From Thermoplasmata archaeon (GTDB lineage: Archaea; Thermoplasmatota; Thermoplasmata; Methanomassiliicoccales; Methanomethylophilaceae): a stretch of DNA of 64,000 nt. The stretch's first letter is position 1. Each line of letters begins with the position of its first letter. The translations under genes and the position numbers were made by a program. Below are positions 36,354-45,078 of this stretch, in pieces. The notes beneath the pieces are model-generated. The model did no database searches, had not been told where the DNA came from, and saw only the letters and a program-made list of their open reading frames with translations. Where the stretch lies: positions 1 to 64,000 of the forward strand of contig SUTB01000004.1 in NCBI GenBank assembly GCA_015063125.1, given 5' to 3'.

Positions 36354-36566
36354 TCAGGCTTTCATGATCTTCATCCAGCCGCCGGACTCGTAGATTGCGA
36401 GCTTCCTCTTTGCAAGGATCTGCTCGAACTCCGACCACTCGATGACGTCAAGCCTGTTGTTCTTTCCCTTGGTAAACTGAATACCAGAGGTTCCCTTCAC
36501 TTTGCCGGGCTTCAATCCCTTGTTCTTCGCAATTGTCTTTGCTTTTTCCAGGTCAATGCGTTCCAT
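36354..36566 (-). CDS. small basic protein, 70 aa
   Basis: A short Lys-rich protein (MERIDLEKAKTIAKN ... YESGGWMKIMKA) with a helix-turn-strand pattern and a well-conserved-looking GxxGIQFTKG centre. No membrane segment. The ATG at 36566 is used; the frame extends to a TTG at 36572. It might be a nucleic-acid-binding protein, but I do not know the family. It lies between tRNA-Leu and the ABC exporter, all on the same strand. Confidence 0.6.
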   Translation of the reverse strand: MERIDLEKAKTIAKNKGLKPGKVKGTSGIQFTKGKNNRLDVIEWSEFEQILAKRKLAIYESGGWMKIMKA

Positions 36567-36762
36567 AACCAATAGAATGCCCCCAGAACAAGTATCCGAT
36601 TAGTCGGTATTTAAAGATTCTTTAATTTTTTGATATCTGGCTCGACTATTATGGCCAAATAATCATCCAAATGGGGAATACTGAACAAAGGTAAGTGTAT
36701 CGGTGAAAGGTTGTCGACTGTTCCAGTATTGCATAGGTATTAACTGGAGTTAACATCCAATT

Positions 36763-38448
36763 TTACGCTAACACTCTACCGTTAGAAAGATAGATTACTT
36801 CGTCCGCCTGATTGATCACGGCTTGGTTGTGACTGATCATTATGATGGTGCGATCCTTCTTCAATTCCTGGAGCTGATCGATGATCGCCTGACCGGTGAT
36901 CGGGTCCAAACCCGCTACGGTCTCGTCGAGGACGAGCACCTTGGGATCGCTGATAAGCGCACGCGACATAGACAGCATCCTGCGCTGTGCCAGAGGAATA
37001 CGATGCATATCCTCTCCGACCATCGTATCGTATCCGTTGGGAAGCGTACCGACATAGATGTTGAGCCCCGTCCTCTCGGCTACCCTGACCATCTCCTCCT
37101 CGGTCAGGTCCGGGCGGTTGTAGATTATGTTCTCCCTGATCGAACCTTCTATCACCCAAGGATACTGCATGACGTAGCAGATGTCCCTGCCTGTGGTCTC
37201 TCCGCGTATCCTCTCGATATCTACGCCGTCTATCCTGACATGGCCTGAATCGGGTTTGTAAAGGCCCATGAGAAGGTTCGCAGTGGTAGATTTGCCCGAA
37301 GCGGTAGGTCCCGCTATGACGGTGAACTTGCCGGGCTGCACCTTGAAAGAAAGATTCCTCAAAATGGGCTTGCCCTCCACGTATGAGAAGCAGACATCGT
37401 CGAATTCCACCTCCCCTTTCCTGATCCCGTATCCACTCCCGGGATCGGGTTTGGGCTCCTCCGGTGCGTCCAATATCTCGATGATCCTCCGGACCGAGAT
37501 CATCTCGTCCTTCACACTGTCGTAGATGGTCACGGTCATCAACAAGGGGGTGTTCACTACCCTGACGTAAATCATAAACGTCAGGAACATACCTATGTCG
37601 AGCTCACCGTAGTACAGGAGCACCGCACCGATGATCACGGTCGTGAGGTAACCTGAATTGACCATCACGCTGACGATAGGGGAGATGTAACTCGAGCGTA
37701 TGTTCGACGACACAAATGCCTTGGAGAACCCTTTGTTGGACTCCTCGAACTCCTTGAGGACCTGCTCCTGCATGTTCTCCACCTTGATGGTGCGGTGTGC
37801 GGCGATGATGTCGCTCATCTTGGAGTTGATCTCCGCGACCCTCCTCCTCTGTTCCTCGTAATCCTCCATCGAATGCTTGGTCAGACGTTTGGATGCGAAG
37901 AACACCACCGGCGTCAGCAGCAGATAGAAGGCCGCCAGGACCGGGGACGTGATCAGCATCATGACCGCTATGGCCAGGATCATGGTGATATGGACTATGA
38001 ACCCCGTATAGTCCGCGGATATGAGCTTGGACACCTTGGGCATGTCCGAGGTGAAACGCGACGACAGGTCCCCGGGTGGGAGCTTGTCGATGTAGGATAT
38101 GGGCATCCTCATGAGCTTGTCATTGATCCTGTCCCTCAGGTTCCTTGAGAACATGAGAGACAACTTAGACATCTTGCTGGTCGCATGGGCGGTGGACACA
38201 TACCAAAGGGTGATCATCAGGATTATGATTGTGCACATGTCCAGAACGTCGGCTAAGTTGATGAAGCTCCCCTCCTTCAGCTTGGCCATGAACCCATCCA
38301 TCATCCAACCGCAGATGTACGGGATTGTGTACAGGATGACGGTTGCCACCAGGGACAAAATGGCGCAGAAGCGCATGGTTCTCCTCTCGGAGCCGATGAA
38401 CTCCTCCAGGCGCAGAAGGGTGTCGATGCCATTCCTTATCAGGCCCAT
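36763..38448 (-). CDS. ABC exporter half-transporter A (intact Walker motifs, degenerate signature)
   Basis: A 561-aa type IV ABC protein: six membrane helices (about 1-310) and an ATPase domain (about 335-561). Walker A GPTASGKST and Walker B VLVLDE are intact, but the LSGGQ signature is replaced by IPLAQ. The partner gene upstream has the opposite pattern, and the two overlap by 10 nt. It exports an unknown substrate (drug, lipid or peptide). Confidence 0.88.
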   Translation of the reverse strand: MGLIRNGIDTLLRLEEFIGSERRTMRFCAILSLVATVILYTIPYICGWMMDGFMAKLKEGSFINLADVLDMCTIIILMITLWYVSTAHATSKMSKLSLMFSRNLRDRINDKLMRMPISYIDKLPPGDLSSRFTSDMPKVSKLISADYTGFIVHITMILAIAVMMLITSPVLAAFYLLLTPVVFFASKRLTKHSMEDYEEQRRRVAEINSKMSDIIAAHRTIKVENMQEQVLKEFEESNKGFSKAFVSSNIRSSYISPIVSVMVNSGYLTTVIIGAVLLYYGELDIGMFLTFMIYVRVVNTPLLMTVTIYDSVKDEMISVRRIIEILDAPEEPKPDPGSGYGIRKGEVEFDDVCFSYVEGKPILRNLSFKVQPGKFTVIAGPTASGKSTTANLLMGLYKPDSGHVRIDGVDIERIRGETTGRDICYVMQYPWVIEGSIRENIIYNRPDLTEEEMVRVAERTGLNIYVGTLPNGYDTMVGEDMHRIPLAQRRMLSMSRALISDPKVLVLDETVAGLDPITGQAIIDQLQELKKDRTIIMISHNQAVINQADEVIYLSNGRVLA

Positions 38449-40151
38449 GTTCCCTGCCCTCCCTTGGCGTGGACGTACATACTCCTGTAAAGCTCGGATG
38501 TGTCCATCAAAGCCTGATGGCTGCCTTCGGCCTCCACGCGGCCGTTGTTCATAAGTATGATGTCATCGGAAATCTCGCAAGTGGAGGTGTCGTGCATGAC
38601 GAATATCACGGTCCTACCCCTGCAGATCTCCCGAACGGCATTCAAAGCGAGATTTTTGGTCTCGGGATCCAGCGAGAAGAAGCAGTCGTCGAAGACGTTT
38701 ATGTCCGCGTCCTTCAGGAGACCGCGGGCCATGATGACCAAAAGCCTCTGTCCCCCGGACATGGTTTCATCATCGATCACGGTGTCCAGATCACCGGACA
38801 TCATCCTGGTCAGTCCGACACGGTCGCACACGTCCATTATCTCCTCGTCGGTCTTCCTGCCGCGGGGATCCAGGTTGTACCTCAGCGTCCCCCTGAAGAT
38901 GTTCATGTTGTTGCCTGAAAACGCCATCCTTTCACGGAGGACAGCAGGATCCACCTTTGTCTTGTCCATCCCGTCGATGGTTACGCTCCCGGAATCCGGC
39001 TTCCCGAAGCCCCAGATTATCCTCGACAGGAAATAGACCCCGCTGGTGGTGGTTCCCAGTATGGTGACCGTCGATCCCCTTCTGATCTCCATGTTGACAT
39101 TGTCCAGACTCTTCCTTCCCAGGTTGTCGATGAGATTCAGGTCTCTGACCACCAGCTGCTTCTCCGTGATAACCGGGGACGCAGGCTCCTTCGCCTCCTC
39201 GACGGCAGAACGGATGATGTTGTTGATACGGTCGAAGCACGTACGGCTCCTGGGGGATTCTATGCAGAGGTAAGGGATTATGACCAGGGTCGATACGATG
39301 TAGGTCGCGTACTGCATGAACACAATGATGTCCTCGGGGACGATCGTCTCAGAACTGTCCAATGCTGCCGCCAGGAACATGAATGTTATGAACGCCCACA
39401 TGAAGGCGGTCGATATGTTCGGTATGAAGTAGCTGTTCAGGGTGACCTTCCAGTTCATCGCCCCGAATTCCGTACTGGCCTCGCTGAACTTCTTGTTCTC
39501 GTAATCGTAAGCGTTGTATGTACGGATCGTACGGGCTCCGGTCATTTTCTCCCTGAGGAGGAGGTTCACCCTGTCCATCTTCTCCATCTGTGTGCTGTAC
39601 AGCTTGTTTATACGCGCCGTGGCCAGATATGTGAGCAGTATGACCACGACCAGCGTGGAGATCAGGATGAGTGCTATCTGAGGATTGATGTTGTATGTAT
39701 ACCAAAAAAGGACGGCCATCAGGAACGGCATCGGCAAGTACGTCCTCAGTGTCTCGAAGACGTATCTATGTACGTAATTTACATCGTTGATGAGACAGGT
39801 CATGGTGTTGGTGGTGCTTCCCAGCGCCTCCAGGTTCTCCGTCCTCACCGCGGCCTCCATTATGTTCTTCCTAAGGAACTCGGAGACCGCCATGGACACC
39901 TTGGATGCCATGTATGATGTCGTTATCAGGACTATGGCCGATATTATCGTCAGCACTATCAGGATTATTCCGTAGTGGAGTATGCTCCCCATATCCTGGT
40001 CGTAGACCCCTTGATTGAGCATCGGCTTCAACAGGGTGATGGCCATAACCTGTGAGAAGACCCCTATGACCTGAATGACCGCTATTATGATTACAGCGGG
40101 AACGAACGGCTTCAAGAGCCTCACGAGCGTCCAGTCCTCAGGTCTCCTCAT
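38439..40151 (-). CDS. ABC exporter half-transporter B (degenerate Walker A, intact signature)
   Basis: A 570-aa partner of the downstream half-transporter, with the same 6-helix plus ATPase layout. Its Walker A has become GTTTSGVYFLS, lacking the catalytic Lys, and Walker B ends FDD rather than DE, but the signature MSGGQ is intact. Together the two would form one consensus and one degenerate ATP site, as in heterodimeric exporters. First gene of the pair. Confidence 0.88.
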   Translation of the reverse strand: MRRPEDWTLVRLLKPFVPAVIIIAVIQVIGVFSQVMAITLLKPMLNQGVYDQDMGSILHYGIILIVLTIISAIVLITTSYMASKVSMAVSEFLRKNIMEAAVRTENLEALGSTTNTMTCLINDVNYVHRYVFETLRTYLPMPFLMAVLFWYTYNINPQIALILISTLVVVILLTYLATARINKLYSTQMEKMDRVNLLLREKMTGARTIRTYNAYDYENKKFSEASTEFGAMNWKVTLNSYFIPNISTAFMWAFITFMFLAAALDSSETIVPEDIIVFMQYATYIVSTLVIIPYLCIESPRSRTCFDRINNIIRSAVEEAKEPASPVITEKQLVVRDLNLIDNLGRKSLDNVNMEIRRGSTVTILGTTTSGVYFLSRIIWGFGKPDSGSVTIDGMDKTKVDPAVLRERMAFSGNNMNIFRGTLRYNLDPRGRKTDEEIMDVCDRVGLTRMMSGDLDTVIDDETMSGGQRLLVIMARGLLKDADINVFDDCFFSLDPETKNLALNAVREICRGRTVIFVMHDTSTCEISDDIILMNNGRVEAEGSHQALMDTSELYRSMYVHAKGGQGTWA

Positions 40152-40223
40152 CGGGCCTCAATCCTTTATCGCCATAATAACGATATCGTCACCGCCAAAT
40201 ATCGGAACGATTATGGGGAATCC

Positions 40224-40640
40224 ATGAAAGAGGAGCGCCCTTACATCGCCAACTATGCTATAGGCATGATACTGGTAATGGGCGTTAACATGGCTTTTAC
40301 CGCCATTTCTTGCTACCTCTATCCCGAACTGTTCAAACCTACCAGGGTCACCTACGAGATGTTGCTCGCTTTCTACATCGGAATGACGATTTGGGAGGTA
40401 CTGTTGGCAGTCACCCTGTTCATCGGATCGGGCATATCATACAAGCTCTGCGTCCTATCACTCTTCCTCATCCTGGCTCTGACGTTGACCGATATGCTCA
40501 TGCAGGGCAGCTTCGCATTCGACATATGGCTACAGATTGTCCTATCTGGACTCGCGATCGTCCTCCTTCTGCAAAAGCCCGCTAGAGCGTACTATAACAA
40601 CTGGTCCCTGGGAAAATTGAATGAATGGGAGATAGAATGA
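40224..40640 (+). CDS. four-helix membrane protein
   Basis: A 138-aa protein with four hydrophobic segments (about 9-31, 46-66, 71-90 and 98-116) and a hydrophilic C-terminus. GGGGAA lies upstream of the ATG at 40224. It is divergent from the ABC exporter. Function not recognised. Confidence 0.62.
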   Translation: MKEERPYIANYAIGMILVMGVNMAFTAISCYLYPELFKPTRVTYEMLLAFYIGMTIWEVLLAVTLFIGSGISYKLCVLSLFLILALTLTDMLMQGSFAFDIWLQIVLSGLAIVLLLQKPARAYYNNWSLGKLNEWEIE

Positions 40641-40683
40641 GACCGAAAACCTTTTTTCTACCTGTCGTCACTAACGAGGGAAT

Positions 40684-42045
40684 ATGGAGCATTCGGAAAA
40701 GCTTCTTCTGAGGTCATCACCCTCGGAGGATGTCACTCCCGAGATGGGCATAATTCTCGGTCAGGCCCTGGCCATCTACTATGACAAGGTCGTCGTGGGA
40801 AGGGACCTGATGCAGAGCAGCCCCATGATGAAGAACGCATTGGTCTCAGGACTCGTCTCGAGCGGCACCGATGTCATCGACATAGGTGAAGTGTCAGAGC
40901 CCGTGGCAGGACTGGCAGCATCCATGGGAGACTGCTGCGTCTACGTCACCGAGTTCCGCCAGCAGGACCTGATGAGCGGATACCTTCTCATCGAGAAGGA
41001 CGGCAGCTTCTTCAGCATGGACCAGGTTAGACGCCTGGACCGTATTTTCGAGGTCGGCAGGAAACGCCCTCCGTTCAAGGAACTGGGAACGGTCAAGAGA
41101 TACTACAACGCCATCAACGATTACAACATGAGACTGATGGCGCTCTCCAGATCTGCCACCGGAGGGTCGCTCGTCCTGGACTGCAACTGCGGACTGGGGA
41201 CCGATTCGGCTCCGCAGATCCTAAACAAGATCGGCACCGACATCATATCGATCAACGCCCAGAAGGACAGTGAGTTCATCTCCAACCCCCTTTCCACCAA
41301 AGAGGCCGACACCCGTCACATGAAGGCGCTGGTCCTCGCCAGCCCCGGATCCACCGGCATATCAATGAACCGTGTGGGAACGATGATGAGGGTGTTCGAT
41401 GAGACCGGCGAACCGATCACCGACGAGCAGCTCCTATGCCTTTTCATCCTCTACCTGAAGCCGAAGAAGGTCGTCGTCCCTATGGACGTCACTTGGCTGA
41501 TCGAGGATGTATTCAGAGGGAAGGTGACCGTGGAGGTCGATTCTCCCTTCCCTGACCCCGATCCAGAACAGATGGAGTTCGTCGTCGCCAACCCTTCGGT
41601 CGGACCCATCCACAGAATGCTGGTCGAGAAGGATGCGGACCTGACGTACTACCAGGGCGGATTCGTCTTCAAGGGCATTTCGTGGTCCCCTGATGCGATC
41701 ATGGGATCCGTTCTCCTGTCGCAGTTCTCAAGCTCCAACAACATGAGCGAGGTGCTTTCCAAGCTCCCGACGTACTTCTCCGAGAAGAAGACCTTCAGAT
41801 TCTCCTGCAGCCAGGCGGACTTCGCCCGTATGATGGACGCCAACCTGCCCGACATCAACCCGATGGCTGTCTACGAGGACAAGTGCTGGAGGGTCGACAT
41901 GGCCAGCGGAGGATTCTTCGTGGCGTTCGACAAGGACCAGGAGGATGTCGTCAACATCTTCGCTGAGTCCAACGACAAGCTTTACCTGATCAGCCTCCTG
42001 GAGGTCATAGACGGCCTCATGGAGAAGTGCGAAGCGGGTCAGTAA
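40684..42045 (+). CDS. phosphohexomutase-fold protein lacking catalytic residues
   Basis: The 453-aa protein has the alpha-D-phosphohexomutase layout: VVVGRDLMQSSPMMKNALVSG near residue 38, then IDIGEVSEPVAG. The phosphoserine loop (TASHNP in active enzymes) is TEFRQQ near residue 98, and the metal loop DGDxDR is replaced by SPGSTG near residue 220. It should therefore not transfer phosphate and may be a sugar-phosphate sensor or a scaffold. An SD GAGGG precedes the start. It overlaps the convergent JAMM gene by 7 nt. Confidence 0.7.
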   Translation: MEHSEKLLLRSSPSEDVTPEMGIILGQALAIYYDKVVVGRDLMQSSPMMKNALVSGLVSSGTDVIDIGEVSEPVAGLAASMGDCCVYVTEFRQQDLMSGYLLIEKDGSFFSMDQVRRLDRIFEVGRKRPPFKELGTVKRYYNAINDYNMRLMALSRSATGGSLVLDCNCGLGTDSAPQILNKIGTDIISINAQKDSEFISNPLSTKEADTRHMKALVLASPGSTGISMNRVGTMMRVFDETGEPITDEQLLCLFILYLKPKKVVVPMDVTWLIEDVFRGKVTVEVDSPFPDPDPEQMEFVVANPSVGPIHRMLVEKDADLTYYQGGFVFKGISWSPDAIMGSVLLSQFSSSNNMSEVLSKLPTYFSEKKTFRFSCSQADFARMMDANLPDINPMAVYEDKCWRVDMASGGFFVAFDKDQEDVVNIFAESNDKLYLISLLEVIDGLMEKCEAGQ

Positions 42046-42413
42046 ATAATCTCCAGATCCACGGGCTCTCCGCGGGAATCGTATGCCACCCAGCTGTTGC
42101 GGTCGTAAGGCTGGCAGGTTATGAAATGGACACCGCCAGTGTTGCTGAAGAAGTCCTTGTCGGCATCAGAGGGCTCGTTGGAATATCCCGGGTGCGAATG
42201 CGCTGATCCGGCTATGGAGTAATCTATTGGCTCCATCCACTGGTTGAGGAAGCTGTGCTCATCTCCGAACACCGTCCCGGGAAGCATGACCATCTCTGAG
42301 ATGACCCCGTCAATCTCCCTGTGCATGCACAGGAACTCATCGGGATAGGCCGATTTGGCGGCCTCATTGAAACCATCGATGAAATGGATGCTGACTCCCT
42401 TGATCTTGTTCAT
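42039..42413 (-). CDS. JAMM/MPN-domain protein
   Basis: A 124-aa single-domain protein with a JAMM zinc signature: HSHPGYSNEPSDAD supplies two His and the Asp, with an upstream Glu (ISEMV). Archaeal JAMM proteins remove ubiquitin-like SAMP modifiers or hydrolyse related isopeptides; the substrate here is inferred. Its start overlaps the NAD kinase stop by 4 nt. Confidence 0.82.
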   Translation of the reverse strand: MNKIKGVSIHFIDGFNEAAKSAYPDEFLCMHREIDGVISEMVMLPGTVFGDEHSFLNQWMEPIDYSIAGSAHSHPGYSNEPSDADKDFFSNTGGVHFITCQPYDRNSWVAYDSRGEPVDLEIIY

Positions 42414-44017
42414 AGCGCATTCACCAGTTTCTCGCGGACGCGGGAGAAGAAGTCCATATCGAACCTGATGAACCTCGCCTTCTTGTCCGAGAGCATGAAG
42501 TCCACCTTTGTGCGGCCTTCCATCGGGATCTCCTCCTGACCGTCCAGTACGATGACGCAATCCTTGTCCAGGACAGACTCCACCGTTATCTTGCTGGATG
42601 CAGGCACCACGAACGCTCTGGAGGTTGACTTGTATGCCGCCATGGGCACGACCATCAGCGCATCGACATGGGGGTCCATGTAAGGCGCACCGAGACTCAT
42701 CGCGTAGCAGGTCGATCCGGTAGGGGTTGAGATTATCACTCCGTCGGACCTCATCTCGCAAGCGAGGACATCGTCGACGTAGATCTTGTAATGACGGATC
42801 TTGGCCACGGACGAGGTGTGTATCAATGCCTCGTTGACAGAGTCCTTCAGGTACTCTCCGTTGTACCAAGAGCTGAGCTTGAAACGGGACTCTATCGTGT
42901 AGTCCCCTTTGATGAGACGGTCTATGCCGTCCTTGATGTGATCGCGGTCGATCTCCGCAAGGAATCCGACGCTGCCGCCGTTGATCCCGATTACCATCGC
43001 ATCGGTGTGCTGGAGTACCCTCAGCAATGTGCCGTCTCCTCCAACTACTATGACGATGTCGACATCCATGTCCTTCAACGGCGTACCTTCGATGCCCATT
43101 ATCTTGGCGATCTGATCGTCAACAACGTATTCCTGGCCCTTCAGCGCGTCGATCACCTGCTGCGTGTATTCAACAGCCTTGGAGAGTGAGGTGTTTGCAT
43201 AGATTCCATACCTGTGGCCCCTGACAGGGTCCTTTCCCCTTACCAGGTAATCGAACACGGTCTTGTCGCCTACAGCAACGGTGTTGCTCCTGTGCTCGAG
43301 ATCGTACTTCATCTCGAGGACGTTGCCTTCCATGTCATAGATCTCGCCGCCGGCCTCCCTAAGGATCAGCACAGCGGCCGCGATGTCCACAATCCTCTCG
43401 CAGTGGACGTAATTAGCCGAATACATGCAGAACGCATCCGCCTGTCCCTCCGCGACCTCCACGATCTCTAGAGACGAGCATCCCATCCAACGGCTGGACG
43501 ATGCCTTCTTGGACATCAGGAACGCATCTGGATGTGCGTGCTTCCCGATGTAGTTCATGATGAACAGGTTCTTGAAATCGGGCTTGCGGACATGTATCCT
43601 CTCGCCGTTCTTGAAAGCGCCCTTGCCTTTCTCGGCCCAATAGGAATCCCCGGTGACCAGGTTGCGGATGTATCCGAGCCTCATCCCCGACAGGTTGTCC
43701 TTGCCGACTCCCAATGACACGGTGTAGTAAGGTATGCCTGCGATCGCATTGTTGGATCCGTCTATCGGATCCAGCACGAGGGTCTCCTCCCCTCCCCTGT
43801 CGACGAAGCCTATCTCCTCGCTCAGGACGTTCAGCGGCACACCGTTCCTCTCAAGGTACATCAGGACGGCGTTCTCTGCCACCTTGTCTATCCTGGAGGT
43901 GGGGGTGCCGTCCGCTCCTATGCATATCTCGTCGCCCTTGCAGTTAGAGTCCGGGATCTTGCGGATCTCCTCGAGGACTGCGTCCGAGATAGCCGAGAGG
44001 GTATCAATCGTGATCAT
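42410..44017 (-). CDS. bifunctional NADP phosphatase / NAD kinase
   Basis: Fusion of an inositol-monophosphatase-type domain (residues about 1-250, with DPIDGSNNAIAG) and an NAD kinase domain (about 265-535, with GGDGTLLRV and SVGFLAE). Such archaeal fusions both make and degrade NADP. The ATG at 44017 is preferred to a GTG at 44023: a palindromic TATA at 44038-44045 lies about 24 nt upstream, implying a leaderless start. Operon with the JAMM gene. Confidence 0.92.
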   Translation of the reverse strand: MITIDTLSAISDAVLEEIRKIPDSNCKGDEICIGADGTPTSRIDKVAENAVLMYLERNGVPLNVLSEEIGFVDRGGEETLVLDPIDGSNNAIAGIPYYTVSLGVGKDNLSGMRLGYIRNLVTGDSYWAEKGKGAFKNGERIHVRKPDFKNLFIMNYIGKHAHPDAFLMSKKASSSRWMGCSSLEIVEVAEGQADAFCMYSANYVHCERIVDIAAAVLILREAGGEIYDMEGNVLEMKYDLEHRSNTVAVGDKTVFDYLVRGKDPVRGHRYGIYANTSLSKAVEYTQQVIDALKGQEYVVDDQIAKIMGIEGTPLKDMDVDIVIVVGGDGTLLRVLQHTDAMVIGINGGSVGFLAEIDRDHIKDGIDRLIKGDYTIESRFKLSSWYNGEYLKDSVNEALIHTSSVAKIRHYKIYVDDVLACEMRSDGVIISTPTGSTCYAMSLGAPYMDPHVDALMVVPMAAYKSTSRAFVVPASSKITVESVLDKDCVIVLDGQEEIPMEGRTKVDFMLSDKKARFIRFDMDFFSRVREKLVNAL

Positions 44018-44036
44018 GGTCACTCGATTGACAGGA

Positions 44037-44045
44037 TTTTATAAA
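44037..44045. promoter_or_regulatory. shared bidirectional TATA element
   Basis: TTTATAAA is a perfect palindrome placed about 24 nt from the NAD kinase ATG on the minus strand and about 26 nt from the fibrillarin ATG (44067) on the plus strand. One TBP site may drive both genes; the flanking BRE would set direction. Confidence 0.5.
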
Positions 44046-44066
44046 GAATATACCATGGACAGGACG

Positions 44067-44726
44067 ATGGAGCCACTGAACTTCACTTCGGACAGGGTTT
44101 TCCTCGACAGGGGAAGGCTTTACACGGAATCCCTCTGCCCTGGCAGGAGGATCTACGGAGAGAGGCTGTTCACCATCTCCGGTACCGAGTACCGCGAATG
44201 GGATCCTAGGAGGAGCAAGCTCGCTGCCTATCTCACTGTGGGAGGGAAGCAGTTCCCGTTCAGGAAGGACTCCAAGGTCCTTTATCTGGGAGCTTCCAGC
44301 GGCACCACTCCGTCGCATGTCGCAGATATCTGCGCTGACGGGAAGGTCTACTGCGTGGAGTTCGCCCAGAGGATGTTCAGGGACCTGGTCGGAACTTGCG
44401 AGACCCGCCCCAACATGATGCCCATACTCGGGGATGCCACAGTGCCCAGTGAATACTCCATGTTCGCCGACAGCGTGGACGTGGTCTACCAGGACGTGGC
44501 CCAGAAGATGCAGGCGAAGATTCTATGCGACAACATGGACGCCTTCAACGCAGAGTACGGGATGGTGGCAGTGAAGGCGCGCTCCGAGGATGTGACCGCG
44601 TCGCCGGAATCGATATTCAGGGATGCGGAGAAAGTTATCCGCGACAGAGGTTACAAGGTCATCGACGATGAGCCTTTGGACCCGTACGAGAAGGCGCATG
44701 CCATTATAGTCATCGGAAGGGAATGA
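44067..44726 (+). CDS. flpA: fibrillarin, C/D-box-guided 2'-O-methyltransferase
   Basis: Catalytic subunit of the archaeal C/D sRNP that methylates rRNA and tRNA ribose. The SAM site [15 protein letters not shown], the DVAQK motif and KARSED carry the family residues. The length of 219 aa is typical. The ATG at 44067 fits the TATA spacing for a leaderless mRNA; 44055 is the alternative. No nop5 neighbour is seen in the window. The Nudix gene follows after 1 nt. Confidence 0.95.
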   Translation: MEPLNFTSDRVFLDRGRLYTESLCPGRRIYGERLFTISGTEYREWDPRRSKLAAYLTVGGKQFPFRKDSKVLYLGASSGTTPSHVADICADGKVYCVEFAQRMFRDLVGTCETRPNMMPILGDATVPSEYSMFADSVDVVYQDVAQKMQAKILCDNMDAFNAEYGMVAVKARSEDVTASPESIFRDAEKVIRDRGYKVIDDEPLDPYEKAHAIIVIGRE

Positions 44727-44727
44727 T

Positions 44728-45078
44728 ATGCGCACCGCCTACGCCATAGCATTCTCCGGAGATAGGTTCCTGATGGTCTGGCACAAGAAGCGCAACGGGT
44801 GGGAGATGCCGGGCGGTCACGTCGAGGAAGGAGAGACCTCCGAGCAGGCTGCAGCAAGGGAATTCCTTGAAGAAGCGGGGTACGAGATCGAGATAGTCTC
44901 CACACGCGACATAGGCTACTGCGATGTCTGCGCCGCAATCCTGAAAGATAAAGTCAAGGGTGACTGCGAGATGGAATCCGAGCTATTCAGCGATCTCCCT
45001 GATCAATTGTCCTTCGACAGGGAGGAGTATGAGGACACTGTCCCCTGGGCAAGGGAACAGATACGTCTTCATTCCTGA
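44728..45078 (+). CDS. Nudix hydrolase
   Basis: A 116-aa protein with a complete Nudix box ([17 protein letters not shown] followed by LEEAG). It hydrolyses a nucleoside-diphosphate-linked substrate; MutT-like housecleaning is possible. It starts 1 nt after the fibrillarin stop and its end overlaps the convergent surface-protein gene by 10 nt. Confidence 0.9.
   Translation: MRTAYAIAFSGDRFLMVWHKKRNGWEMPGGHVEEGETSEQAAAREFLEEAGYEIEIVSTRDIGYCDVCAAILKDKVKGDCEMESELFSDLPDQLSFDREEYEDTVPWAREQIRLHS

Noticed and set aside
36740-36753. 14-bp palindrome TTAACTGGAGTTAA downstream of the ABC exporter genes
   Set aside because: Too AT-rich and isolated to call a terminator or operator.
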